A stretch of 50,396 nucleotides of DNA from Thermotalea metallivorans (lineage in GTDB: Bacteria > Bacillota > Clostridia > Peptostreptococcales > Thermotaleaceae). The stretch covers positions 1 through 50,396 of the forward strand of contig NZ_LOEE01000055.1 of NCBI RefSeq assembly GCF_001562415.1, written 5' to 3'. The notes beneath the pieces were generated by a model that was given only the letters and a program-made list of their open reading frames with translations, was not told the origin of the DNA and made no database searches. Below, one piece after another: positions 26,463 to 33,696 of this stretch. A program made the position numbers and the translations under genes. Every line of letters starts with the position of its first letter. Positions within the stretch are counted from its first letter, which is position 1.

Positions 26463-27113
26463 ATGAGGGAGCATTTTTTAAAGGAATTAGAAATATTAAA
26501 AATGATGTTTTTGCAAATGGGAGAAAAGGTTCAAGAAGTTATTTGTAAAGCTGTAGAGTCTTTAAAGGAACAAAATTTAGAAAAAGCCCGATGGGCAATC
26601 CAGTTGGATGATGAAGTAGATAAACTGGAAAGAGAGATCGAAAATAAATGCATGTCTTTAATCGCTTTGCAGCAACCTATTGCAAAAGATTTGAGAAGAA
26701 TTGGAGCCATCTTAAAAGGGATTACGGATATGGAGCGCATTGGAGATTATGGTGTAAATATTGCAAAAATTACATTAAGCATAGGAAATGAAAAATTAAT
26801 CAAGCCTTTGATTGATATTCCCAAAATGGCAACGATCATTGAAACAATGCTTCAGAACAGTATAGAAAGTTTTATGAAAGAAGATATTCATATGGCTAAA
26901 AAGACGGCTGAAATAGATGAAGCTGTGGACCATTTATATAAAGATATTTATGAGGAATTGCACAATATATTATCTCAGAATCCAATGGGTGCCAATCAAG
27001 CCACTTCCTTGCTGTTAGTCGCAAGATATCTTGAAAGAATTGCAGATCATACTGTAAATATTTGTGAAAGAACAATTTTTATGGTAACAGGAGATCGGGT
27101 TGAAATCAACTAA
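26463..27113 (+). CDS. phoU: Phosphate signalling regulator PhoU
   Basis: PhoU links the Pst transporter to the PhoR sensor kinase and represses the Pho regulon when phosphate is plentiful. The 216-residue all-helical protein shows two PhoU three-helix repeats, each with the metal-binding E/D-x-x-x-D type patterns (DDEVDKLEREIE, about 43-54, and DEAVDHLYKDIYEEL, about 140-155). The family motif RDRIxD-like TDMERIGDYGVNIAKI (about 87-102) and ARYLERIADHTVNICE (about 186-201) are clear. It starts 17 bases after pstB with ATAGGGGGAATAG. Confidence 0.95.
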   Translation: MREHFLKELEILKMMFLQMGEKVQEVICKAVESLKEQNLEKARWAIQLDDEVDKLEREIENKCMSLIALQQPIAKDLRRIGAILKGITDMERIGDYGVNIAKITLSIGNEKLIKPLIDIPKMATIIETMLQNSIESFMKEDIHMAKKTAEIDEAVDHLYKDIYEELHNILSQNPMGANQATSLLLVARYLERIADHTVNICERTIFMVTGDRVEIN

Positions 27114-27132
27114 GTGCTGATATAAAATATAA

Positions 27133-27168
27133 CATAGTATAATGATAGGAAAATATCTAAATACTATG
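27133..27168 (+). promoter_or_regulatory. Inverted repeat, possible operator of the ArsR-type regulator
   Basis: CATAGTAT (27133-27140) and ATACTATG (27161-27168) are perfect inverted repeats, and GATA/TATC (27144-27156) add inner symmetry. TATAAT (27138-27143) and TATGAT (27165-27170) overlap the dyad, as expected of an autoregulatory operator 30 bases before the regulator start. Confidence 0.45.
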
Positions 27169-27198
27169 ATATATTTTATATGAAAAGAGGTATGAAAT

Positions 27199-27534
27199 AT
27201 GCAGATCAAATTAGATCAAGAAGGTATTTTGCGGTTGAAATTAATCAGCAAATTTTTCAAAGGGTTCGCAGATTACAGCAGGCTTTGTATATTTGAAAGT
27301 CTTATGGAAGGAGAAAAGACTGTAACGGAAATTATTGAATTTACAGGATTCAGTCAATCAAAGATATCCAATCACCTAAAGTGCCTTAGAGAAAGTGATT
27401 TGGTGGAGGCAAGGCAGGAAGGCAAGTTTATTTATTACAGCATGAAGGATGAGAAGATAAAAACTATCTTTCAGTTGGCAAAAGAAGTTATGAAAGATAT
27501 TTCAGAAGAAAAGTTAAACTGTATGAAATATTAA
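27199..27534 (+). CDS. ArsR/SmtB-family transcriptional regulator
   Basis: A 111-residue winged-helix dimeric repressor. The HTH core is at about 25-75: ADYSRLCIFESLMEGEKTVTEII, then the recognition helix FSQSKISNHLKCLRESDLV and wing EARQEGKFIYYSM. The classical metal-binding ELCVCDL box on helix 3 is absent (replaced by FTGFSQSK), so it may sense another signal; Cys29 and Cys51-like cysteines are scattered. It starts 85 bases after phoU with AAAAGAGGTATG. A perfect dyad lies upstream. Its targets are unknown; the ArsP-like permease 9 kb away is a possibility only. Confidence 0.88.
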   Translation: MQIKLDQEGILRLKLISKFFKGFADYSRLCIFESLMEGEKTVTEIIEFTGFSQSKISNHLKCLRESDLVEARQEGKFIYYSMKDEKIKTIFQLAKEVMKDISEEKLNCMKY

Positions 27535-27575
27535 GGGAAAGGATCGTATCGGGACAAATCAAAACGATGAATCCA

Positions 27576-27607
27576 AGCAAGGCAGTCCATAAAAGAACTG
27601 CCTTGCT
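27576..27607. terminator. Stem-loop between convergent arsR-type and rhomboid genes
   Basis: AGCAAGGCAGT and ACTGCCTTGCT form a perfect 11-bp stem with a 10-base loop. Neither strand has an adjacent T-run, so it is a weak or RNA-stabilising terminator for the two converging genes. Confidence 0.5.
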
Positions 27608-27627
27608 GTTGTGATGGCATTTGAAAA

Positions 27628-29061
27628 TTACTGGATTTTTTCCAGCTCCTGCAAAAACTGCCTAGCCATTTCATCTTGGGGATCCAGTGCCAGGGCACGC
27701 TCCAGATGGTGCCGGGCAGCAGGGATATTGCCTTTGCGATAATATACATAGGCTAGATAATATGGGAACTCTGCTACATCAGGGTTTAGGGACATACCCT
27801 TTTCCAAATGTTCTTGCCCCTTTGCAAGATTTTCTTCCCGAAGGTAGCCAACTCCCTTGTGAAGATGGTATTGCCAAGTATCCTGCTGAATTTTTACTCC
27901 TGTCCAAAGGGAGGTTATAAACAGGAGCAAGACAAGGATTTGAGGGATAAGTCTTTTTCTCCCAATCCATTGTTCCTTTTTTAATCCAAGGGCCCAGCTA
28001 GCCAAAAAGCCTCCGAAAAAACCACCCAGATGGGCAAAGTTGTCAATGCCCGGTGTAGTTAAACCAAAGATAATGTTGATGAGCAGCAAGGACACCAAAT
28101 TTAGCCCGTATCGTGCTGAAAAAATGGCCGGCCTGCGTATGCCGAAATAGATATAAGCACCCATAAGGCCGAAAATGGCCCCGGAAGCCCCCGCCGATAC
28201 GGCGTTGCTGAATAGAAAGCTTTCTAGGCTGCCAAAGATGCCGGCGATAAGATAGATGGCTAAAAACTTCAAAGTGCCGTAGATGGCCTCCACGTCTTTT
28301 CCTAACATGTTCAAGGCATAGCTGTTAAACATCAAGTGTAGGATGCCGATGTGAAGAAACATGCTTGTAAACAGTCGATAATATTGCCCATCTGCAATTA
28401 AAGGATTGTATTTGGCCCCAAATTCAATCAAATGATAGGTATCGGTAGTGCTACCCGTAAGGGACATATACAACCAGATGAGGATATTTACCCCTAGGAG
28501 CAAAGTGGTAACATAAAATTTCTTTTTGGGGAAATAGTATCCTTTTGTCTGTTTTGTGGCACTTTCTATTTCCAAAAGATCAATGTATTCTGGCTCTTCC
28601 CAGGGGATACGGGCGAGACAGTCTGTTAGAAAAGAGACGATTTGTTCTTGATCCTCGAAATTGGAGTAAGGTCTGATGATCTGCCCCGAAGGCAGATGAA
28701 TAAAAATCAATTGAAGATTGATTTTTTCTTCGTCTATCCATTGGCAAAGATCCTTCAGTTGATTCCATTGTTCTTGGATATCATGGTTTTCTAGGAGCAG
28801 AATTTTATAAAAAAATAGTTTTTTCCATCGGTTGTTGATCTGGATTTTTTTAATGGAAGTATAGAGATGATTTTTTTGTCCTTCGAAGGAGCGTTGCAGA
28901 AACAAGTCTCCATTTAGAAATTCTAAAAAATATTCTTGAAACCATAATTGCTTATGGAGTATAACATCGGTGATGTCTTTTATCGGTTGATAGGGATAAA
29001 GAAAGAATTCTTTTTCCTCAATAAAGTATTTCATGAGCAGTGCAGTAGATTTCTCAAACAA
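27628..29061 (-). CDS. GluP-like rhomboid intramembrane protease with TPR tail
   Basis: A 477-residue protein built like Bacillus YqgP/GluP. There is a soluble N-terminal domain (about 1-180). The rhomboid membrane domain (about 185-385) has GQYYRLFTSMFLHIGILHL, the catalytic serine in AGASGAIFGLMGA and the catalytic histidine in FAHLGGFFGGF. Two TPR units lie near the C terminus (about 405-475). The usual active-site pair Ser/His is intact. The start is taken as TTG at 29061 because GGAGGG lies 6 bases upstream on the minus strand. Upstream in-frame codons as far as 29247 lack a ribosome site. Substrates are unknown; in Bacillus it cleaves a magnesium transporter. Confidence 0.9.
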   Translation of the reverse strand: MFEKSTALLMKYFIEEKEFFLYPYQPIKDITDVILHKQLWFQEYFLEFLNGDLFLQRSFEGQKNHLYTSIKKIQINNRWKKLFFYKILLLENHDIQEQWNQLKDLCQWIDEEKINLQLIFIHLPSGQIIRPYSNFEDQEQIVSFLTDCLARIPWEEPEYIDLLEIESATKQTKGYYFPKKKFYVTTLLLGVNILIWLYMSLTGSTTDTYHLIEFGAKYNPLIADGQYYRLFTSMFLHIGILHLMFNSYALNMLGKDVEAIYGTLKFLAIYLIAGIFGSLESFLFSNAVSAGASGAIFGLMGAYIYFGIRRPAIFSARYGLNLVSLLLINIIFGLTTPGIDNFAHLGGFFGGFLASWALGLKKEQWIGRKRLIPQILVLLLFITSLWTGVKIQQDTWQYHLHKGVGYLREENLAKGQEHLEKGMSLNPDVAEFPYYLAYVYYRKGNIPAARHHLERALALDPQDEMARQFLQELEKIQ

Positions 29062-29261
29062 AGTCAACCCTCCAAAAACTGTATTTATTTTATTGTACCA
29101 TATTCCAATCATGGCGACTTTAAAAAAATATAAGCGTCCGAGGCTGTGGCATGCAATATTTGTCAAGGACGGTGGCGTCATACAAAAAAGGAGCATAGAA
29201 AATTCAATGATAAAAAGACTTGATTTGGTAAAAAATATATGATACATTAATATTCAAAATT
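29062..29261. other. Gap between divergent rhomboid gene and argS T-box
   Basis: Carries the rhomboid gene ribosome site (minus, about 29068-29073) and the argS promoter region. TTGATT (29220-29225) and TACATT (29243-29248), 17 apart, are a weak candidate for the argS promoter. Nothing else is recognised. Confidence 0.4.
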
Positions 29262-29503
29262 AAGACGTTGTCGATGATGAGGAGAGTAAATCTTAGCAAT
29301 GTATGGCAGCGAGCCGGAGTTGGTGGAAGTCCGGCATACGGCTATGATTGAAGCGCACCTCTGAGATTTTTGCTGAAGGTGCCAGTAGGCAAAACGGATT
29401 CCCTCCGTTATAGGGGAGCAGAGTGGGTACAATTTGTACCAATAAGAGTGGTAACACGGGATATGACTCTCGTCTCTTGCATGGAGGGGCGGGGTTTTTT
29501 TAT
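29262..29503 (+). promoter_or_regulatory. T-box leader, arginine (specifier CGC)
   Basis: Upstream of argS. The T-box core AAGAGTGGTAACACGGG is at 29444-29460. It is followed by a terminator of ACTCTCGTCTC against GAGGGGCGGGG and seven T's (29465-29503). The specifier is read as CGC (Arg) at 29354-29356 in the context TTGAAGCGCACC, parallel to the GAAG-TTC context in the pheS leader. Stem I is outlined by GAGGAGAG... and the long distal loops with CCGGAGTTGG. Uncharged tRNA-Arg is predicted to raise argS transcription. Confidence 0.92.
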
Positions 29504-29559
29504 TTGAAATCAATGTGAAAAAGTATATATGCTTGAAGGTTTGAAGGAGGAGATAAAAA

Positions 29560-31260
29560 ATGATTGATTTTAAAAAGGAGATTGCAAAAGTTCTAACGGA
29601 TCAAATTGATCAACTGGAATATGATCAAGTGTTGGAGATGATCGAAATTCCACCGAATCCGCAAATGGGGGATTTTGCTTTTCCCTGTTTTAAGCTGGCC
29701 AAAACTCTTAGAAAATCTCCCAATATCATTGCCCAGGAAATTGTTGAAAAGATAGGAAAGGCAGATTTGTTTGAAAAGATTGAAAATGCTGCTGCCTATG
29801 TGAATTTTTTCATTGACAGGACCATCTTTGCCAAGTCCGTCATTGAAGAGGTATTCCATCAAAAAGACAAGTTTGGCGCATCAGCCATGGGAGAAGGAAA
29901 GAAGGTAATTGTAGAGTACTCTTCGCCCAATATCGCAAAGCCCTTCCATATCGGCCATATCAGAACTACGGTTATCGGCCATGCCATCGCCAATATTTAT
30001 AACTATTTAGGGTACCATGTGATTACGATTAACCATTTGGGGGATTATGGTACACAATTCGGAAAATTAATTGTAGCCTTTAGAAATTGGGGCGATGAAA
30101 AGGAAGTGGAAGCAGAACCCATCCCTGCCCTCTTAAGGCTCTATGTAAAATTCCATGAAGAAGCGGAAAAGAATCCTTCTCTGGAAGATGAAGCAAGATT
30201 ATGGTTTAAAAAGTTAGAGGAAGGCGATGAGGAAGCTTTAAGATTATGGCAGTGGTTTCGGGATGAAAGCCTCAAAGAATTCCATCGTGTATATGACATG
30301 TTGGGGATCCGATTTGATTCCTATGCCGGAGAAAGTTTTTATTCCGACAAAATGCCCAAGGTGCTAAAAATCATGGAAGAAAAGGGGTTGCTGAAGGAGT
30401 CAAAGGGAGCTGAAATTGTTGATCTGGAACCCTATGGCATGCCGCCGGCCCTCATCCGAAAGAGTGATGGTTCAACCCTCTACATTACACGGGATATCGC
30501 TGCTGCCATTTATCGAAAAGAACATTATGATTTCTATAAGAATATTTATGTGGTTGGGTCCCAGCAAATCCTGCATTTTCAACAGTGGATCAAGATTATT
30601 GAGTTGATGGGCTATGACTGGGCCAAGGACTGCGTACATGTACCTTTTGGCATGGTAAGCTTGGAGGAAGGAACCATGTCCACAAGAAAAGGCAGAGTAG
30701 TTTTCCTGGAGGATGTTTTAAATAAGGCAGTAGAAAAGACAAAGGAAATCATCGGTGCCAAAAATCCTAATCTGGAAAACAAGGATGAAGTGGCAAAACA
30801 GGTAGGCATCGGAGCCGTAGTATTCCAAGAGTTATCCAATAACCGGATCAAGGATTATGTTTTCTCTTGGGACAAAACCTTATCCTTCGAAGGGGAAACA
30901 GGACCTTACGTGCAGTATACCCATGCCAGGGCTTGCAGCATTTTAAGAAAAGCTGAGGTGGGACTTGATGAAAAGATCGATTATCGTCTGTTGTCCAATG
31001 AGGATGCCATGAATTTGGTCAGACTGATCCAGCAGTTTCCCACAGTAGTTGCAGACGCTGCCAGAAAGTATGAACCTGCCATAATTACAAGACATATTGT
31101 GGATGTGGCCCAGGCTTTTAATAAATTTTATCATGATTGTCCCATTATCGTGGAAGATAAGGCATTGCAAAAAGCAAGGGTTTCCCTTGTTTATGCTGTA
31201 AAGCAAGTGATTCGAAACGGATTGGCTTTACTGGGAGTAGCTGCACCAGAAAAGATGTAA
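29560..31260 (+). CDS. argS: Arginine-tRNA ligase
   Basis: A class I synthetase, 566 residues, full length. The N-terminal Add-1 tRNA-D-loop binding domain is at about 1-115. The HIGH signature is present as SPNIAKPFHIGHIRTTVIG (about 125-143), with DYGTQFGKL after it. The KMSKS equivalent is the divergent MSTRKG (about 373), normal for ArgRS. The C-terminal DALR anticodon-binding domain has YVQYTHARACSILRK (about 450) and ARKYEPAIITRHIVDVAQAFNKFYHDCPI. The start follows GAAGGAGGAG. Regulated by the arginine T-box; terminator directly downstream. Confidence 0.97.
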   Translation: MIDFKKEIAKVLTDQIDQLEYDQVLEMIEIPPNPQMGDFAFPCFKLAKTLRKSPNIIAQEIVEKIGKADLFEKIENAAAYVNFFIDRTIFAKSVIEEVFHQKDKFGASAMGEGKKVIVEYSSPNIAKPFHIGHIRTTVIGHAIANIYNYLGYHVITINHLGDYGTQFGKLIVAFRNWGDEKEVEAEPIPALLRLYVKFHEEAEKNPSLEDEARLWFKKLEEGDEEALRLWQWFRDESLKEFHRVYDMLGIRFDSYAGESFYSDKMPKVLKIMEEKGLLKESKGAEIVDLEPYGMPPALIRKSDGSTLYITRDIAAAIYRKEHYDFYKNIYVVGSQQILHFQQWIKIIELMGYDWAKDCVHVPFGMVSLEEGTMSTRKGRVVFLEDVLNKAVEKTKEIIGAKNPNLENKDEVAKQVGIGAVVFQELSNNRIKDYVFSWDKTLSFEGETGPYVQYTHARACSILRKAEVGLDEKIDYRLLSNEDAMNLVRLIQQFPTVVADAARKYEPAIITRHIVDVAQAFNKFYHDCPIIVEDKALQKARVSLVYAVKQVIRNGLALLGVAAPEKM

Positions 31261-31266
31261 AGGATC

Positions 31267-31307
31267 AAAAAATCACAGTTTTTGCGAAAGGCAAGACTGT
31301 GATTTTT
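31267..31307. terminator. Terminator between argS and a convergent small gene
   Basis: AAAAATCACAGT pairs with ACTGTGATTTTT around a 16-base loop. The symmetric A- and T-tracts let it work in both directions. Confidence 0.85.
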
Positions 31308-31356
31308 GCTTATGGTATCGATTTATAGAATATGATACAGGAGAATTTCTACATTA

Positions 31357-31551
31357 TTATTTTTGCAAATATAAAAGGAATTCTTCTTCCGTTGTGTCAG
31401 CCAACTCGCTCAATTGTTTGACAATGCTGTCTTTTAAATTGATGAAGGAAGCAATTTTTGTGTTTTCTCCTGTATATTCAAGGGCTTTGATAATCATCAA
31501 CATATCTTTTTTTGAAATTTCTTCAATGGATATTCTGTCAAATTGTTCCAT
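31357..31551 (-). CDS. Small hypothetical protein (64 aa)
   Basis: A 64-residue acidic, helical protein beginning MEQFDRISIEEISKKDMLMI and ending EEEFLLYLQK. The ATG at 31551 has AAAGGTGG about 6 bases upstream on the minus strand. A longer frame reaching 31689 has no such site. No family recognised and no membrane segment. It is convergent with argS across a shared terminator. Confidence 0.6.
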   Translation of the reverse strand: MEQFDRISIEEISKKDMLMIIKALEYTGENTKIASFINLKDSIVKQLSELADTTEEEFLLYLQK

Positions 31552-31872
31552 ATAAACCACCTTTCTTACGTAAACATGATATATGCAATAATTCGATAAA
31601 AATCGGTCAAAACCTTCAAAAACTGATAAAATCTTTAAAATTTGATTATTATCTTTTTTTTTCCAAAATGGTCTGTAATACATGAACATGAAATAGGGGA
31701 TGGGAATAAGATAAAGTAGAAAGACAAGCGTGGTGCTTCAGATTTTATATTTTTTATGATATATAGGAAATAGTGAATCTACAGATAGACAGAAAGATGT
31801 GTGGCTTCTGTAACGGTGCACGGCAGCCAAAGGCACAGAAGGTTTTTGTTTTTTTCAAGGGGGGAAGTAATT
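31552..31872 (+). promoter_or_regulatory. Intergenic leader with terminator-like hairpin before DNRLRE gene
   Basis: The gap has one clear structure. CTTCTGT (31805-31811) pairs with ACAGAAG (31835-31841) and is followed by GTTTTTGTTTTTTT (31842-31855), directly ahead of the ribosome site AAGGGGGGAAG. This looks like a leader terminator. It overlaps a possible GTG start at 31801, which I therefore reject. No known riboswitch consensus is recognised. The rest is AT-rich without identifiable features. Confidence 0.45.
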
Positions 31873-32733
31873 GTGGGCGTAATCAGCATCAAGAGCCAGG
31901 TCTATACGGCACAAGTCAGCAAAAATGAACCCTTTACCGTTTTTGGCTCTCTGAAATCCATGTTCTTGGGGAGGCTCAACAGAGAGAAGGTTAATCGTAT
32001 ACTCTTAAAGTTTTCTTTGCATGAAATTCCATCAGACGTAGAAATTTTGAAGGCAACCCTAAAAATTTATGTTCAATTTGCCGGCCTTCAAACAATGGAA
32101 GATTTTACACCTTATCCATTGACAGAGGATTGGTCGGTGCATACGCTCAACTGGCACAATCAACCACCCTTTGACAGCAATATCCGAGGAGAGACAGTAA
32201 GAATTACAAGGGAAGGCTTTTACACCTTTAATATTACGAACCTGGTGGAGAAGTGGTATCAGAAGGAAATACCGAATTTTGGCATAGTTTTAAAAGGTAT
32301 GGAGCTGGAAGATGATACCCAGAAAAGGGTGACAACCATTATTCATTCACCCTTGGAACCCGCCGTAGAGATTTGTTATGCCCCGAAGGTCAGCTGTCAA
32401 TGCATATGTAGCAATGGAACTGCGTTTATAGAAAAAATTGAAGTTTTGGATACAGATCAGTTTTTTCGATATTCTTCCTCCAACAATACATCCCTGATAA
32501 AAGAAATAACTTATTTTGTACAAAATGTTGGAAATAAAGCTATGATTGCAAAGCTTCAAGTAAGTCCGGACAATGTGAACTATGTAGATGATCCCGGCTT
32601 TGTGGAACTTATGCCAGGGGAAATGAAGCCTTTGGTGCCCCGGTATTATGCAAAATTTACAAGGATAGCAGCAAAAAATATTTATGAGGGCGATACTTCA
32701 AAAATTAAGATATGGTATCAAGCACAGCAATAA
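31873..32733 (+). CDS. DNRLRE-domain and DUF6385-like surface protein
   Basis: A 286-residue protein with no signal peptide. The N-terminal half (about 10-160) resembles DNRLRE/CBM96-type beta domains: KVNRILLKFSLHEIPSDVEI, ATLKIYV, TEDWSVHTLNWHNQPPFDS, and FNITNLVEKWYQKEIPNFGIVLKG. The C-terminal 90 residues (EITYFVQNVGNKAMIAKLQV, MPGEMKPLVPRYYAKFTRI) match the pattern of DUF6385, also seen in the next gene. A CQCICSNG segment joins the two. GTG 31873 is chosen for its ribosome site. Such proteins occur in spore-forming Clostridia. A spore or cell-surface location is inferred from the neighbouring glycosyltransferases, not seen directly. Confidence 0.75.
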   Translation: MGVISIKSQVYTAQVSKNEPFTVFGSLKSMFLGRLNREKVNRILLKFSLHEIPSDVEILKATLKIYVQFAGLQTMEDFTPYPLTEDWSVHTLNWHNQPPFDSNIRGETVRITREGFYTFNITNLVEKWYQKEIPNFGIVLKGMELEDDTQKRVTTIIHSPLEPAVEICYAPKVSCQCICSNGTAFIEKIEVLDTDQFFRYSSSNNTSLIKEITYFVQNVGNKAMIAKLQVSPDNVNYVDDPGFVELMPGEMKPLVPRYYAKFTRIAAKNIYEGDTSKIKIWYQAQQ

Positions 32734-32750
32734 CGCAACAGTACCGACTT

Positions 32751-32780
32751 ACATAAGCATTGTAGGTGCTTATGTCTTTT
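32751..32780 (+). terminator. Rho-independent terminator
   Basis: ACATAAGCA/TGCTTATGT stem with a 7-base loop, followed by CTTTT. It separates the DNRLRE gene from the repeat-protein gene. Confidence 0.7.
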
Positions 32781-32900
32781 ACTTGCCGAGAAAAGGGACA
32801 GGTATATTATTTCTCGGAGATTTGCCATGAAAGTGCAAAAAGGAGGGACCATTCATCATCATAAAACAGGCATAATGAAAGATTAAGGGAGGAGTAAGCT

Positions 32901-33587
32901 ATGCCTAATCATTTGGTTTTCAACAATGTGGCGAAGGAGCTTCAAACACTGATTAACGGTGTAGACGGAGGGGGAACCGCAAGACCGATCCTTACGGATG
33001 CCAATGGCCGATTGGACTTGGGAACCGTAACGGTAACGGCCACAAACTTGGATATTCGACCTTTATCGGGGACTACGGATAGTATCACTGTAACGGCCAC
33101 CGATTTTGATATCCGGCCATTGTCAGGTGCTACCGACAGCATCACTGTAACGGCTATTGATTTCGATATTCGACCTTTATCGGGAGCTACTGACAGCATC
33201 ACCGTGACGGCCATCGATTTCGACATCAGACCTTTATCCGGAGCAACCGACAGTATCCAACTGTCATCCCGTCTATTTACAGAATCCAGCACGACCATTG
33301 CGGGCGTAACGGATTCAGGAGCAATTTTTGTACAAGAAACAGGAGAACAAAGCATGTATTCCTTCTATGTCTATAATACCGGCTCCAGCACCATAACCGT
33401 AAATCTGCAAATCAGTCCTACCACTGCCAGCAGTTATTTTGTTGATGACGGGAGCGGCGCGAAAGCGGTAGCGGCAGGGGAGAAGGCAGTTCTTGTGGCC
33501 CAGGAATTCCTGAGGTATACCCGTCTGTTCTATGAAACAGGAGGGGCAACAGCAACCTTTGCCGTATTCTACAATGCCCATGTATAA
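32901..33587 (+). CDS. DUF6385 protein with four 19-residue tandem repeats
   Basis: A 228-residue protein without signal peptide. The N terminus (MPNHLVFNNVAKELQTLING) is followed by a linker. Four tandem repeats of the form TVTA-x-DFDIRPLSGATDSI fill residues about 44-119. The C-terminal domain (about 145-228) is DUF6385-like: YSFYVYNTGSSTITVNLQIS, then AAGEKAVLVAQEFLRYTRLFY. The repeats are Thr/Ser/Asp-rich and likely form a beta-solenoid or fibre stalk that could be glycosylated by the two enzymes downstream. Start after AAGGGAGGAGTAAGCT. A perfect terminator follows. Surface location is inferred. Confidence 0.8.
   Translation: MPNHLVFNNVAKELQTLINGVDGGGTARPILTDANGRLDLGTVTVTATNLDIRPLSGTTDSITVTATDFDIRPLSGATDSITVTAIDFDIRPLSGATDSITVTAIDFDIRPLSGATDSIQLSSRLFTESSTTIAGVTDSGAIFVQETGEQSMYSFYVYNTGSSTITVNLQISPTTASSYFVDDGSGAKAVAAGEKAVLVAQEFLRYTRLFYETGGATATFAVFYNAHV
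33030..33257 (+). repeat. Four tandem 57-bp coding repeats
   Basis: Units at 33030-33086, 33087-33143, 33144-33200 and 33201-33257. The protein repeats are almost identical, but the DNA differs mainly at third codon positions (for example GGGACTACG, GGTGCTACC, GGAGCTACT, GGAGCAACC). The array is therefore old and kept at the protein level, not a recent slippage product. Confidence 0.9.
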
Positions 33588-33597
33588 TCCTATGGAT

Positions 33598-33632
33598 GGC
33601 TGACTAAAATTCATTTTAGTCAGCCTTTATAT
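33598..33632 (+). terminator. Rho-independent terminator after repeat-protein gene
   Basis: GGCTGACTAAAAT and ATTTTAGTCAGCC form a perfect 13-bp stem with a 2-4 base loop, followed by TTTATATTTT. Confidence 0.85.
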
Positions 33633-33696
33633 TTTCACCATAGGGGGGATCAGAGAAATATTATGATAGTAGCAGGATGTGAAAGGGGGAGAGCAT

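Noticed and set aside
29062-29247. 62-residue N-terminal extension of the rhomboid protein
   Set aside because: No ribosome site in front of the upstream start, while GGAGGG lies just before the TTG at 29061; relatives lack the extension.
31801-31872. GTG start at 31801 for the DNRLRE protein, and a c-di-GMP riboswitch reading of this leader
   Set aside because: The extension overlaps a terminator-like stem and lacks a ribosome site. The conserved GEMM core bases are not present.
33030-33257. Tandem 57-bp units considered as a CRISPR-like array
   Set aside because: Units are directly adjacent with no spacers, are in frame, and encode conserved 19-residue protein repeats.
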